From Aquimarina rhabdastrellae (GTDB lineage Bacteria; Bacteroidota; Bacteroidia; Flavobacteriales; Flavobacteriaceae): a DNA stretch of 64,000 bases. Of this stretch, positions 55,310 through 64,000 are shown in pieces; the stretch's first letter is position 1; every line of letters begins with the position of its first letter. Location of the stretch: positions 1 through 64,000 of the forward strand of contig CANDNT010000002.1 in assembly GCA_947387485.1 (NCBI GenBank). Reading direction: 5' to 3'. A model generated the notes under the pieces. It did no database searches. It saw only the letters and a program-made list of their open reading frames with translations, and had not been told where the DNA came from. Both the position numbers and the translations under genes were made by a program.

Positions 55310-55792
55310 TTAAAGTTGTTTTTTTAATATTATTCTTTCTTTTGATTTTGAAAGGTGATCTTTTAAAACAATTTTCTGATACTCATAAGATGAATATTCT
55401 AATATAGTATCTATACTTATAATATTATACCTTGGAGCGTAATTCTCTTTTTTACATTTATCTAATGGCGTCGCTTTCATATTAGACTCTATTCCGCAAG
55501 AATAAAAATTATTATTTTTAACATAATAATGAGTTGGGGTTTCATAACCTATATTCTTTAATGGATTTAAAAACTCTGAATTTGTAGTTGGATATAACAT
55601 ATAACGAATATTTTCTGTAAAAATCCATACATATTCTTTATCATATCCTTTATAATTAACAGTATACAGCCCATTAAAAATTCCTTTTGTAGAAAATGTT
55701 TTTATATCACTTTTATTCGTGCATCTTATGTTCAGAAGAACAATTATGGCTATTCCAATCTTTTTTAATGGAAGTTTACTTATAACATTCAT
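55310..55792 (-). CDS. Hypothetical exported protein
   Basis: 160 residues; N-terminal hydrophobic segment (about 10-24) ending in a Cys (LLNIRC, Cys24) that could be a lipobox variant. The body is Tyr/Lys/Asn-rich with a KGYDKEYVWIFTENIRYMLYP strand. No family recognised. Probably periplasmic or lipid anchored. It is the last accessory gene before the biotin locus. Confidence 0.6.
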   Translation of the reverse strand: MNVISKLPLKKIGIAIIVLLNIRCTNKSDIKTFSTKGIFNGLYTVNYKGYDKEYVWIFTENIRYMLYPTTNSEFLNPLKNIGYETPTHYYVKNNNFYSCGIESNMKATPLDKCKKENYAPRYNIISIDTILEYSSYEYQKIVLKDHLSKSKERIILKKQL

Positions 55793-55951
55793 AATGAGTT
55801 TTTATAAAATACTATCACGAGTTAATTTAGCTATTTTCTAACACATATTTGATAACCAGACAAACTTCTCACTATTCACTTATAAACTCATAAAAAAAAC
55901 TCAGCATCATAATGACACTGAGTTTTACTATTAAACGATATATTAATTTCT

Positions 55952-56827
55952 TTAGTTCAAAGAAATATTATTCTTTTTATGAGTTTTTGTTATAGCCTTG
56001 CTATTTTTATATAGCATCCATTTTTCACCTCTTATCTTTCGCATAAAGTTATCAAAATGACGCATCACTACCAGATTATATACTGCCTTGCTTAAGTTTG
56101 AAAACTGTTTAGGCACTGACCGTATACTCATAGAGAATCCTGGTGTAATATAAGTCATCTGATGCCAATAGCCTTCTGGCATATATAAAACTTCACCATG
56201 TTTTAAATTGGCTATATACCCTTTTGCTTGAGCTAATGCAGGCCATTTCTCAAAATCTGGATTTTCAAAATCAATACCTTCATGAGAGATTAACGCATGA
56301 GGTATTTTGTATAAATATCTAGTTTCTGATGGTGGAAATAAGATGCATTGCTTTTCTCCCTCAAAGTGAAAATGCAAAATATTTGCATAGTCAATATCAT
56401 AATGCATAAACACTTTTGAGTTCTCTCCTCCAAAAAATAGAAAAGGTAATTTCTTTAACAGTTTTAATCCTATATCCGGATATTTAAAGTCATTTTGTAA
56501 AGCCGGAACCTCCTTTAATATATTATATAAGAATATTCTATATCCAGTAGGACCACTTTTAAGTAATTGAATATATTCTTTCATCTTCATCCTAGCATGT
56601 GGCTCATTAAATTTATATTCTGAGCTTATAGGTCGATTTCCGAATAAGGGTACTTCTTTATCTCCTGCCAATTCTTCAATATAATCCAAACTCCATTTTG
56701 TATACGCGGGCCAATCCTCGATAAGATTTTCAATTACTACTGGCTTTTGCGGTTTAAAATAGTTTTTTAAGAATGTTGCTTTTGATATATTCTTTACTCT
56801 TGGTATTTGTTCTAAATTCAATTCCAA
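55952..56827 (-). CDS. Cupin-like / JmjC dioxygenase-type protein
   Basis: 291 residues, FIH-like cupin_8. The iron-binding triad HxD...H is intact (His142, Asp144, His222), with MHYDIDYANILHF and MPEGYWHQMTY, so Fe(II)/2-oxoglutarate hydroxylase activity is plausible. It starts 24 bases after bioB and is probably cotranscribed; the reason for that link is not known. Target could be a protein side chain. Confidence 0.82.
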   Translation of the reverse strand: MELNLEQIPRVKNISKATFLKNYFKPQKPVVIENLIEDWPAYTKWSLDYIEELAGDKEVPLFGNRPISSEYKFNEPHARMKMKEYIQLLKSGPTGYRIFLYNILKEVPALQNDFKYPDIGLKLLKKLPFLFFGGENSKVFMHYDIDYANILHFHFEGEKQCILFPPSETRYLYKIPHALISHEGIDFENPDFEKWPALAQAKGYIANLKHGEVLYMPEGYWHQMTYITPGFSMSIRSVPKQFSNLSKAVYNLVVMRHFDNFMRKIRGEKWMLYKNSKAITKTHKKNNISLN

Positions 56828-56850
56828 AATAACTAATCCTGTGCTTTAAA

Positions 56851-57990
56851 TTATTTTACTTCTTCTACTATCTTGGATTCGTTCTCTTTAATTTCTTGTC
56901 TTATTTCTTTTGCTTTAGCTTTTGCAGCTTCATTACGCTCAATCTTGTGCTCTGGTCTTGTCCATTTTGGTTTTTCGCCCATAGCTTCGTATTGAGATTC
57001 TGTTGCCTCTACCGTTTGCGGTTGTACTCGCTTAGTAAATGGTTTTTGCGGTTTTAATCCTAGCATTTCAAACATTTTCATGTCTTCGCTTACATCTGGA
57101 TTAGGCGTAGTCAATAACTTATCTCCTGCAAAAATAGAGTTTGCTCCTGCAAAGAAACACATCGCTTGTCCCTCTCTACTCATTTGCGTTCTACCTGCCG
57201 ATAATCTCACTTGTGTTTCTGGCATTACAATTCTAGTTGTTGCCACCATACGGATCATTTCCCAGATTTCAACTGGTTTTTCATCTTCCATCGGTGTTCC
57301 ATCTACAGCTACAAGGGCATTGATTGGCACTGATTCTGGCTGTGGATTAAGTGTAGATAAAGCTACTAACATTCCTGCTCTATCTTCTAGTGATTCTCCC
57401 ATACCGATAATACCACCACTACAAACAGTAACATTTGTTTTACGTACATTATCTATAGTTTCTAGACGATCTTCAAATCCTCTTGTAGAAATCACTTCTT
57501 TATAATACTCTTCAGATGTATCTAGGTTATGGTTATAAGCATATAATCCTGCTTCTGCCAAACGTTTTGCTTGGTTTTCTGTAAGCATTCCTAGCGTACA
57601 ACATACTTCCATATCCAGTTTATTAATCGTACGTACCATTTCTAATACCTGATCAAATTCTGGTCCATCTTTTACATTTCTCCAGGCAGCTCCCATACAT
57701 ACTCTAGAACTTCCAGAAGCTTTTGCTCTAAGTGCTTGAGCTTTTACTTGAGAAACTCCCATTAAATCATCTCCTTCTACTCCTGTATGATATCTTGCTG
57801 CTTGAGGGCAATATCCACAATCCTCAGAACATCCTCCTGTTTTTATTGATAATAATGTAGATACTTGTACTACATTAGGATCGTGTGATTGACGATGTAT
57901 CGTTGCTGCTTCATACAACAACTCCATCAATGGTTTATTATATATTTCTAGAATTTCTTCTTTTGTCCAATTATGTCTTGTTTCGCTCAT
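56851..57990 (-). CDS. bioB: Biotin synthase
   Basis: Radical SAM enzyme inserting sulfur into dethiobiotin. C54xxxC58xxC61 in GGCSEDCGYCPQ binds the SAM cluster; SGGIIGMGE and RLSAGRTQM hold the auxiliary cluster ligands. 379 residues, about 30 longer than E. coli BioB because of a charged C-terminal tail (PEHKIERNEAAKAKAKE). Between the ketoacyl synthase (47 bases) and cupin genes. Confidence 0.97.
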   Translation of the reverse strand: MSETRHNWTKEEILEIYNKPLMELLYEAATIHRQSHDPNVVQVSTLLSIKTGGCSEDCGYCPQAARYHTGVEGDDLMGVSQVKAQALRAKASGSSRVCMGAAWRNVKDGPEFDQVLEMVRTINKLDMEVCCTLGMLTENQAKRLAEAGLYAYNHNLDTSEEYYKEVISTRGFEDRLETIDNVRKTNVTVCSGGIIGMGESLEDRAGMLVALSTLNPQPESVPINALVAVDGTPMEDEKPVEIWEMIRMVATTRIVMPETQVRLSAGRTQMSREGQAMCFFAGANSIFAGDKLLTTPNPDVSEDMKMFEMLGLKPQKPFTKRVQPQTVEATESQYEAMGEKPKWTRPEHKIERNEAAKAKAKEIRQEIKENESKIVEEVK

Positions 57991-58037
57991 AAGCTGAAAA
58001 ATTAGTATTTCAAAAATAACAAATTAAACGGTATGCT

Positions 58038-59201
58038 TTATATTTTGGATAATAAGATACTAACAGCATTTCCTCCAAAACCGACAGCATTTACCATTAC
58101 TTTGTTAATCTTTTTTACGCTCTTTGTTGTATTATTAATATAAGGAACAGCTATAAATTCTTGCTTTAAAAGCATAAATATAGCCAATTCTAAACTTAAG
58201 ATTCCGCTAGCACCAAAAGTATGTCCTATTTTCCATTTATTGGTAGTTATGGCTGGAATTTCGTTTCCAAATACTTCTTTAATAGCATTATACTCTGATG
58301 TATCTCCTTTAATCGTTCCTGGTGCATGCATAACGATAGCATCTACCTCATCTAATGCAGTATCTTTCATTGCCATCTTCATTGATTTTTGAAAGCAATC
58401 TGCATTGGTCGAAATAGAAATATTGTGTTTTAAAGGTTCTGTCGCATAGCCTATACCTTTTATTATTGCCAAAGATTTTTCTGTTATTCCTTTCTCTAGG
58501 CAAACAGCCGCTGCTCCTTCTCCTAAAAACATGGTATTTTTTGATTTTTCTAAATCTAATGCCTTACACGGAAAACCTTCTTCTACTACTTTGGCATAAA
58601 TCTTCAAGGCTTTCATCTGTGCAATAGTAAAGGGGGTTAATGGTGCTTCGCTCCCTCCTACCAAGAATTTATCTGTTAGGCCCGATTTAAGCCATGCCAC
58701 ACCATTAATCAATGCATGTAATGCTGTAGAACATGTAATCGAGTGACTAATCTCTGGGCCTTGATGTTGCAAATCATGTGATACCCACGAAGAGATATTT
58801 CCTAATGTAGTTGTAGGAGAACTTAGTGTTGATGAACGTCTTTCTTTTAAAAACTCTTCATGATATTTTTCAAAAAGTGACGTTGCACCTCTAGAAGAAC
58901 CAAAGTTAATTCCGAAATCAACTTCTTGATTCCACCCTGCATCTTTTACTGCTTTTCTTGCTGTATATATCGCATATAAAACCGAATCATCTAAGTTTTT
59001 ATACGAGGTATTTTCTACTCTTAATTGGGCTATTTCTTCTTTTCCTATAGCTGTAAGCCTAGCTACAGGTGTTGCTATATCTTCAAATATTTCATTTGTG
59101 ATACAATGTTCTTCTTTTTGATATGCATTCCATATATCATCTTTATGAGCTCCAAGAGCTGAAATTGAGGATATACTAGTAATAGAAATTAATTCTTGCA
59201 A
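58038..59201 (-). CDS. Beta-ketoacyl synthase in the biotin locus
   Basis: 387 residues, KAS II-like thiolase fold. The catalytic triad is complete: Cys157 (SITCSTALHAL), His in HAPGTIKGD and His in KIGHTFGAS. Start is TTG: GGAG lies 5 bases before it, and there is no ATG nearby. Position between bioA and bioB suggests a role in making the pimeloyl precursor (BioZ-like chain building) rather than general fatty acid synthesis, but this is inference. Confidence 0.88.
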   Translation of the reverse strand: MQELISITSISSISALGAHKDDIWNAYQKEEHCITNEIFEDIATPVARLTAIGKEEIAQLRVENTSYKNLDDSVLYAIYTARKAVKDAGWNQEVDFGINFGSSRGATSLFEKYHEEFLKERRSSTLSSPTTTLGNISSWVSHDLQHQGPEISHSITCSTALHALINGVAWLKSGLTDKFLVGGSEAPLTPFTIAQMKALKIYAKVVEEGFPCKALDLEKSKNTMFLGEGAAAVCLEKGITEKSLAIIKGIGYATEPLKHNISISTNADCFQKSMKMAMKDTALDEVDAIVMHAPGTIKGDTSEYNAIKEVFGNEIPAITTNKWKIGHTFGASGILSLELAIFMLLKQEFIAVPYINNTTKSVKKINKVMVNAVGFGGNAVSILLSKI

Positions 59202-59368
59202 TGATTCTCCTTTTTGTGGACAAATGTACAGTATTGCTATACTTTGCTCAACTTTATTCTATTTTTTTTCATCTGTCTTATATTTCGACATAACTACTTT
59301 ATGTTTTGTAACATATAACTTTAAATAGCTACATATTATTAAGAAATCTCTTAAAACATTTTTTATAT

Positions 59369-59815
59369 ATGGAAAGTCAGGAAACGAAAAAAAGTTGGTT
59401 TAGAAGAAATTGGATGTGGGTTGTTCCCACTGGTGGTTGTTTAACTATTATTATTTTATTTATAGTCTTTTTAGGCTCTGTTATTTTTGGTGTAAGTACT
59501 TTGATTACAAAATCTAGTCCTTATCAAGATGCGCTTGATAAAGTGAATAAAAATGAGCAAGTTATTTCCATTTTAGGTGAACCTATAGAAACATCTGGAA
59601 TACCTCAAGGACAAATATCTTTAAATAATGGTGATGGTACTGTAAATCTATCTATTCCTATAGAAGGTCCTAATGGTGAAGCTACTTTATATATCGAAGG
59701 AGAAAAACGTGATGCTACTTGGGATTATCAAGATATTCATGTTATTATTGATGATTCTGGTCAAGAAATCAATTTATTAGAAACTACCGAAGTGCCGTTA
59801 AACGACCTCCAGTAG
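59369..59815 (+). CDS. Coa1-like membrane-anchored protein
   Basis: 148 residues: TM about 18-42, then a small alpha/beta domain resembling the cytochrome oxidase assembly factor Coa1/Tim21 fold (SPYQDALDKVNKNEQVISILGEPIE, then two Ile/Asp-rich strands). The gene is divergent from the biotin genes and overlaps the bioA 3' end by 18 bases. Function unknown in bacteria. Confidence 0.7.
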   Translation: MESQETKKSWFRRNWMWVVPTGGCLTIIILFIVFLGSVIFGVSTLITKSSPYQDALDKVNKNEQVISILGEPIETSGIPQGQISLNNGDGTVNLSIPIEGPNGEATLYIEGEKRDATWDYQDIHVIIDDSGQEINLLETTEVPLNDLQ

Positions 59816-61063
59816 TTCTTCTATAGTATCGTATATTTTTTGTAATTCGCTTGATGTAATCACATAGGGTGGTAAAATATAAACAGTATTACCTAGTGGT
59901 CTTAACACCACTCCTCTATCCATAAAGTGGTTAAAGATTTGGTAACGTTTTTTTCCGTATCGATCCATCTCTATATTAAGATCTAATGCATAAATCACAC
60001 CTAATTGTCGTGTACTTTTCACTTTCGGGTGTGATGTAATCTTCATATCAAACTCTTGGTGCGCATTTATTACCCTATGTATATTATCTTGAATTTCTGT
60101 TGACTGTAATAACGCTATTGCTGCTACAGCTACACTACAAGCTATTGGATTTGCAGAATACGTATGAGCATGAAAAAATGCTTTCCCTACAGTATCATCA
60201 AGAAAGGCTTTATAGACATCTACCGTACAACTAGTAATTGCCATAGGTACAAATCCTGCAGTTAGTGCTTTGGATAGTGAAATGATATCTGGTTTTGTTT
60301 CTATATGTTCTGAAGCAAAATGTGTTCCTGTTTTACCAAAACCTGTCATCACCTCATCTGCTATCGTTAGTATTTGATTTGCTTTACATAATTTTAGAAC
60401 TTCGTTAAGACTATCTGCATCAAACATATGCATAGCATTTGCTCCTTGAACTAATGGTTCATAGATAAATGCAGCTACGTTATTTGTTGTAATGATTTCG
60501 TTAACCAAAGACAATACTTCTTCTATGTTCTCTTGGGTTGGTGCTGGTATACGTTTTACCGCAATAAAAAAATCTTCAAACGGACCATTATACACATCTA
60601 ATCCTGATGCTGACATAGCACCAAAAGTATCTCCATGAAACCCATTTTCTAGAGCTAGGATAACATTTCTTTTTTCTCCTTTATTAAAATGGTATTGCAA
60701 TGCCATTTTAATTCCGACTTCGTTTGCTGTAGATCCATTATCTGAAAAAAATATTTTCTCTTGATTTTGAGGTAATATTTTAATCAACTCTTCAGATAAT
60801 TTGATAGCTGGTTCATGAGTAAATCCTGCAAAAACTATTTGATCTAGTTTTTGCATCTGCTCATTGACTTTATTTAAAATATAATCATTACAATGACCAT
60901 ACATTGCTGTATACCACGAAGCTATTCCGTCTATATATTCTTTTCCTTTATCATCGTATAACAAAGCTCCTTTTGCTTTTACAATAGGTAAGGCATCTGG
61001 GTGAATTTTATGTTGTGTCAACGGATGCCACAGATGTTTTTTATCTCTTTCTTGTAATGTCAT
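59798..61063 (-). CDS. bioA: Adenosylmethionine--8-amino-7-oxononanoate aminotransferase
   Basis: PLP enzyme making DAPA from KAPA, with SAM as amino donor. 421 residues; PLP-binding features NGSTANEVGIKMA, ADEVMTGFGKTG, Schiff-base Lys in SLSKALTAGF. Third gene of bioF-bioD-bioA, 10 bases after bioD. Its 3' end overlaps the convergent Coa1-like gene. Confidence 0.96.
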   Translation of the reverse strand: MTLQERDKKHLWHPLTQHKIHPDALPIVKAKGALLYDDKGKEYIDGIASWYTAMYGHCNDYILNKVNEQMQKLDQIVFAGFTHEPAIKLSEELIKILPQNQEKIFFSDNGSTANEVGIKMALQYHFNKGEKRNVILALENGFHGDTFGAMSASGLDVYNGPFEDFFIAVKRIPAPTQENIEEVLSLVNEIITTNNVAAFIYEPLVQGANAMHMFDADSLNEVLKLCKANQILTIADEVMTGFGKTGTHFASEHIETKPDIISLSKALTAGFVPMAITSCTVDVYKAFLDDTVGKAFFHAHTYSANPIACSVAVAAIALLQSTEIQDNIHRVINAHQEFDMKITSHPKVKSTRQLGVIYALDLNIEMDRYGKKRYQIFNHFMDRGVVLRPLGNTVYILPPYVITSSELQKIYDTIEELLEVV

Positions 61064-61073
61064 TTTTTATTAA

Positions 61074-61694
61074 TTATAACGAGACCAAGTTTTCTTTTAA
61101 TCTTTCGGCATAATGCTTTATCACTTCTTTTGTGATTTGTGTTTCTTCATTAATTCGCCCTATAACCTTAGCGCCAGTCATTTTCACAATGATTTCTTCT
61201 GTTGTAGGATGTTCTTCTCCATTAAATAAAATCGAAACTTCACACCCTTTTTCCTGCAATGCTTTAATCGTAAGTAAGCTATGATTAATGCTCCCTAGAT
61301 AATGTCTGGACACTACTATCACTTTATATGATGGCTTAATAATATCCAAAATAGTTTCTGTATCATTTAACGGCACTAAGATTCCGCCGGCTCCTTCAAT
61401 TACCAAATCCTTGGTAGTTTCTGGCAGCTTAATCTTTTCTGTTGATACCGTTACTTTATCTATAGCTGCAGCTGCATGTGGACTCATTGGTGTGTGTAAC
61501 GCATATGCATTGGGATAAAATTTAGATTCGGTATTACTGATCCATGATTGTACTCTATCTGTATCAGAAAATTCTAAATCTCCAGCTTGCACTGGCTTAA
61601 AATAATCAGCTTGTAGTGCTTCTACTACAATAGCAGAGGCTACTGTTTTTCCTACATCTGTACCTATTCCTGTTATAAAAATTTGCTTTCCCAT
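61074..61694 (-). CDS. bioD: Dethiobiotin synthetase
   Basis: ATP-dependent carboxylation of DAPA to dethiobiotin. About 206 residues from MGKQIFITGIGTDVGKT, where the P-loop is immediately at the N-terminus; the open frame extends 13 codons further and overlaps bioF, so the ATG at 61694 is chosen. EGAGGILVPLND is the second signature. Confidence 0.95.
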   Translation of the reverse strand: MGKQIFITGIGTDVGKTVASAIVVEALQADYFKPVQAGDLEFSDTDRVQSWISNTESKFYPNAYALHTPMSPHAAAAIDKVTVSTEKIKLPETTKDLVIEGAGGILVPLNDTETILDIIKPSYKVIVVSRHYLGSINHSLLTIKALQEKGCEVSILFNGEEHPTTEEIIVKMTGAKVIGRINEETQITKEVIKHYAERLKENLVSL

Positions 61695-61716
61695 AAGTTT
61701 AAACTTCAGCTTAATC

Positions 61717-62865
61717 TTATACAAATGTAGCAAGTAGTCGCAATACTTCTTCTATTTCTTGTACCGAATTATAGCTGTGTAAACAAAATCGCAATCGCTC
61801 TTGTCCTTTAGGCACTGTAGGTGAAGCTATTGCTTTTACATCATATCCTTTGTTAATTAATTGTGCTGCAATTTCTTTGGTTTTACTATATCCCGGAATC
61901 AAACAGCATTGTATCGCCGAATCACTTTGTATAAAAAATGCCTCTAGCTTATGTTTTTTTATTTGAGCTTTAAAAAATTTGATATTATCCTGCAGCGCTT
62001 CAACATCTTCTCTTCTTGCTAGTTTTTTATATCCTACCCATATATTTGCTAGAGCATGTGGTGGTAAGGCTGTTGTATAAATAAGACTACGTGCAAAATT
62101 GATTAAATATTGTTTTAATGCATTGCTCCCTAAAATCGCTGCTCCATGACAGCCTAATCCTTTTCCAAAAGTCACTATTCTAGCAAAGACTTTTTCTTCT
62201 AGTTTTTTTTCTTGAATCAATCCTGTACCATTCTTTCCAAAAACTCCTACGGCATGGGCTTCATCTATAATAAGTAGGCATTTATTGCTTTCGCAAAAGC
62301 TTGTCAACATTTCTAGATCAGGTGTATCTCCATCCATCGAAAAGACACTTTCTGTAACGATATATATCGTTCCGTTTATTTTTCCTTTGGCTTTAAGCCT
62401 ATTGTATTTTACTTCTAAATCTTGAAGGTCATTATGCTTAAATTTATATGTTTCTGCATAACTCATCTGCATTCCGTCTCGTATTGAGGCATGAATAAGT
62501 TCGTCATAAAAAACACAATCTCCTTTTTGCGGTACCGAAGAAAAGAAGCCTAGATTAGCATCATATCCCGAATTAAAAAGTAACGCTTCTTCTATATTAT
62601 GTAATCGTGCCAACTCACGTTCTACTACAGTATACAATTTGTGATTACCAGAAATCAATCTTGATCCTGTAGCCCCATTTGTTTGTATATCATATGTCTT
62701 TAAGACTTCTTTTGCCGCTTTAAACATTGCTGCGGATCTTGAAAAACCTAAATAATCATTAGATATAAAATCTACACCATTTCTTGTTTCGGGTAATGCT
62801 CTTAAGATATTTGACTTTTCTCTTAATTGTATCTTTTTAAGTAGTTTTTCTGGTAAGTTTTGCAT
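61717..62865 (-). CDS. bioF: 8-amino-7-oxononanoate synthase
   Basis: PLP enzyme condensing pimeloyl-thioester and alanine to KAPA. About 382 residues from MQNLPEKLL; codons upstream to 62919 read unlike the family. PLP Lys in TFGKGLGCHG; FISNDYLGFSR and IDEAHAVGVFG are present. First gene of the biotin operon, with a TACCTTTG box (62896-62889) 24 bases upstream. Confidence 0.95.
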   Translation of the reverse strand: MQNLPEKLLKKIQLREKSNILRALPETRNGVDFISNDYLGFSRSAAMFKAAKEVLKTYDIQTNGATGSRLISGNHKLYTVVERELARLHNIEEALLFNSGYDANLGFFSSVPQKGDCVFYDELIHASIRDGMQMSYAETYKFKHNDLQDLEVKYNRLKAKGKINGTIYIVTESVFSMDGDTPDLEMLTSFCESNKCLLIIDEAHAVGVFGKNGTGLIQEKKLEEKVFARIVTFGKGLGCHGAAILGSNALKQYLINFARSLIYTTALPPHALANIWVGYKKLARREDVEALQDNIKFFKAQIKKHKLEAFFIQSDSAIQCCLIPGYSKTKEIAAQLINKGYDVKAIASPTVPKGQERLRFCLHSYNSVQEIEEVLRLLATFV

Positions 62866-62888
62866 ACAATCCTTTTCCTTTCTGCATA

Positions 62889-62896
62889 CAAAGGTA
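62889..62896 (-). promoter_or_regulatory. Promoter -7 box of the bioFDA operon
   Basis: TACCTTTG on the minus strand. No BirA-type operator (TTGTAAACC...GGTTTACAA) is seen around it. Confidence 0.45.
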
Positions 62897-63038
62897 CTCT
62901 TTAAATTTGTAATACACATGTTTCAAAAAGTACTCTATTGTTGTTAAAAATTACCTAATAAAAATAATTAATTATTGTTTTTCGATAATTTTTATAATAT
63001 TTGCATTGTCAAACTAATTAAACACATTGTATCATATC

Positions 63039-63551
63039 ATGAAAATGTTTGGAAAAAAATCTGTTTCAACTTTGTTGTTTTATGTATCAACCATTTCATT
63101 TTGGGGATATTTTATTTTTACCATAATTTTAAGCATTCTTTTAATTACAAATCAATTTACTCAAGAAAATGGGGATTATTTTCAAGTTAGTATTCCGTTT
63201 ACCGGTTCTGTAATAAAAGGGATTAACCATCCTCTTACATTACTTGCTATTATTGCTTTTTTTCTTTTTTACTCGGCTTTTTTTTATCTATTGACTCAAC
63301 TATTTAAAACCTTTAAAGCAGAAAAGTTATTTACAGAAAATGCCATTGTATTTTTAAAGCGCTTTACAATACTTAATCTCATTGTACCTCTTTTATACCT
63401 AATCATTGGGGCTATTGCTACCCATCACATATCGACAGATGATCTTATTAGTGGATTATTACATGTTTTTTTAGGAATTTTTGCTGCTTTTATTGCTGCA
63501 ATTTTTAAACTTGGATACAGATTACAAGAAGAAAACGACTTAACCATTTAA
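63039..63551 (+). CDS. DUF2975 membrane protein
   Basis: 170 residues from the ATG at 63039 (the longer frame begins with TTG). Four hydrophobic segments (about 8-33, 64-88, 104-127, 135-157), the DUF2975 layout. Ends 2 bases before an XRE regulator; the DUF2975-XRE pair is a recurring two-gene module of unknown function, possibly a membrane-linked regulator. Confidence 0.85.
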   Translation: MKMFGKKSVSTLLFYVSTISFWGYFIFTIILSILLITNQFTQENGDYFQVSIPFTGSVIKGINHPLTLLAIIAFFLFYSAFFYLLTQLFKTFKAEKLFTENAIVFLKRFTILNLIVPLLYLIIGAIATHHISTDDLISGLLHVFLGIFAAFIAAIFKLGYRLQEENDLTI

Positions 63552-63553
63552 CT

Positions 63554-63757
63554 ATGCCTATTATTGTACATCTTGACGTTATGCTTGCTAAAAGGAAAAT
63601 GAAAAGTAAAGAGCTTGCCGAAAAGATTGGTATTACTACTGCTAATCTTTCTATCCTAAAATCTGGTAAAGCCAAAGCTATACGTTTTTCTACTCTTGAA
63701 GCTATTTGTAAAGAACTTAATTGTCAACCTGCAGATATTCTAGAATACACTACATAA
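63554..63757 (+). CDS. XRE-type regulator (YozG-like)
   Basis: 67 residues: one helix-turn-helix domain (KSKELAEKIGITTANLSILKSGKAKAIRF), then LEAICKELNCQPADILEY, typical of the compact Cro/CI-like YozG family. Two bases after the DUF2975 gene, so cotranscribed. Confidence 0.9.
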   Translation: MPIIVHLDVMLAKRKMKSKELAEKIGITTANLSILKSGKAKAIRFSTLEAICKELNCQPADILEYTT

Positions 63758-63787
63758 TATTTAATCACCTTTTTAATTTATTCTATC

Positions 63788-64000
63788 ATGAAAACTATCA
63801 CATTATATGTAATGCTATTTTTTAGTAGCTTTTTAGGCGCTCAACAATTATCTGAGCAATTTTTTACCATTATCAAAAATGACGATGCTGCTGCTTTAGA
63901 AAAAGTATTGACCAAAGACAATATCAATACTTGTTACGAATTTAAGAATTCGGCTTATACCTTATTATCTATAGCTATAAAAGCGAATAGTACAGCTTGT
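63788..64000 (+). CDS. Secreted ankyrin-like protein (5' part, cut by the window)
   Basis: 71 codons visible. Signal peptide (MKTITLYVMLFFSSFLGAQ), then QLSEQFFTIIKNDDAAALEKVL and a partial helix-turn-helix repeat (SAYTLLSIAIKANST) that look like the first ankyrin repeats. Probably periplasmic. It follows the XRE gene by 30 bases, so may be the third gene of that operon. Confidence 0.65.
   Translation, partial: MKTITLYVMLFFSSFLGAQQLSEQFFTIIKNDDAAALEKVLTKDNINTCYEFKNSAYTLLSIAIKANSTAC

Noticed and set aside
62866..63038. BirA operator before bioF
   Set aside because: No pair of TTGTAAACC-like half sites; only a promoter-like box.

Overview
The window is a low-GC chromosomal segment from a member of the Bacteroidota, most likely a Flavobacteriaceae. 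The signs are the gliding genes gldD and gldE beside ssb, mutY and a HU gene; the block ftsX, DUF3098, uppP, truB; families largely confined to this phylum (DUF3127, DUF4199, DUF4301, DUF2975); almost no Shine-Dalgarno sequences; and many matches to the Bacteroidota promoter pattern TTG-N19..21-TAnnTTTG. The genus cannot be fixed from the sequence. There is no phage, plasmid or CRISPR, no complete insertion sequence, and no tRNA gene.

Layout. 1-442: leftward leader with tandem promoters, probably of an rRNA operon whose 16S gene lies beyond the left edge. 0.5-7.4 kb (minus strand): galT, a secreted SnoaL-like protein, a YugP-type protease, alanine dehydrogenase and leuS. 7.7-11.5 kb (plus strand): ftsX, a small membrane protein, a DUF3098 protein, uppP, truB and a TonB-like protein. 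11.5-18.7 kb: housekeeping genes on both strands (tag, aat, DUF3127, flavin reductase, histidine kinase, thioesterase, HIT protein, greA).

18.7-28.7 kb is a thiamine locus. A TPP riboswitch precedes thiS-thiC-thiE2-thiD-thiE-thiG-thiH-thiF. A second TPP riboswitch precedes a TonB-dependent receptor, which is therefore probably a thiamine or thiamine-precursor importer. 28.8-32.6 kb holds a hybrid histidine kinase converging on a sigma-54 activator. 33.3-36.9 kb is a tight leftward operon: phosphopantetheinyl transferase, MTH1187-type thiamine-binding protein, PnuC-like transporter, NadR-like kinase and DUF4301. 37.1-43.8 kb: ahcY, rplU-rpmA and a pair of M16 proteases. 43.8-51.4 kb: DMT transporter, gldE-gldD, ssb, mutY, HU, a 29-residue basic protein missed by ordinary ORF cut-offs, RNase G and recX.

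51.4-55.9 kb is the accessory part: a frameshifted NIF-type phosphatase, an ankyrin protein, an orphan peptide with a double-glycine leader, a TPR protein, a BRCT protein and a hypothetical, separated by long intergenic stretches full of short dispersed repeats. 56-62.9 kb is a biotin locus (bioF-bioD-bioA, then a ketoacyl synthase, bioB and a cupin/JmjC protein). The right edge has a DUF2975/XRE pair and the start of a secreted ankyrin-like protein.

The least expected signals are: a family of 74-163 bp intergenic elements with about 20 bp terminal inverted repeats (three copies plus a fragment, one inside the thiamine operon); a C-rich promoter discriminator shared by the rRNA leader, rplU and leuS promoters; a DUF3127 protein carrying an SSB-like acidic tip; structured leaders on greA and RNase G; and the repeat-laden accessory interval with its orphan peptide.
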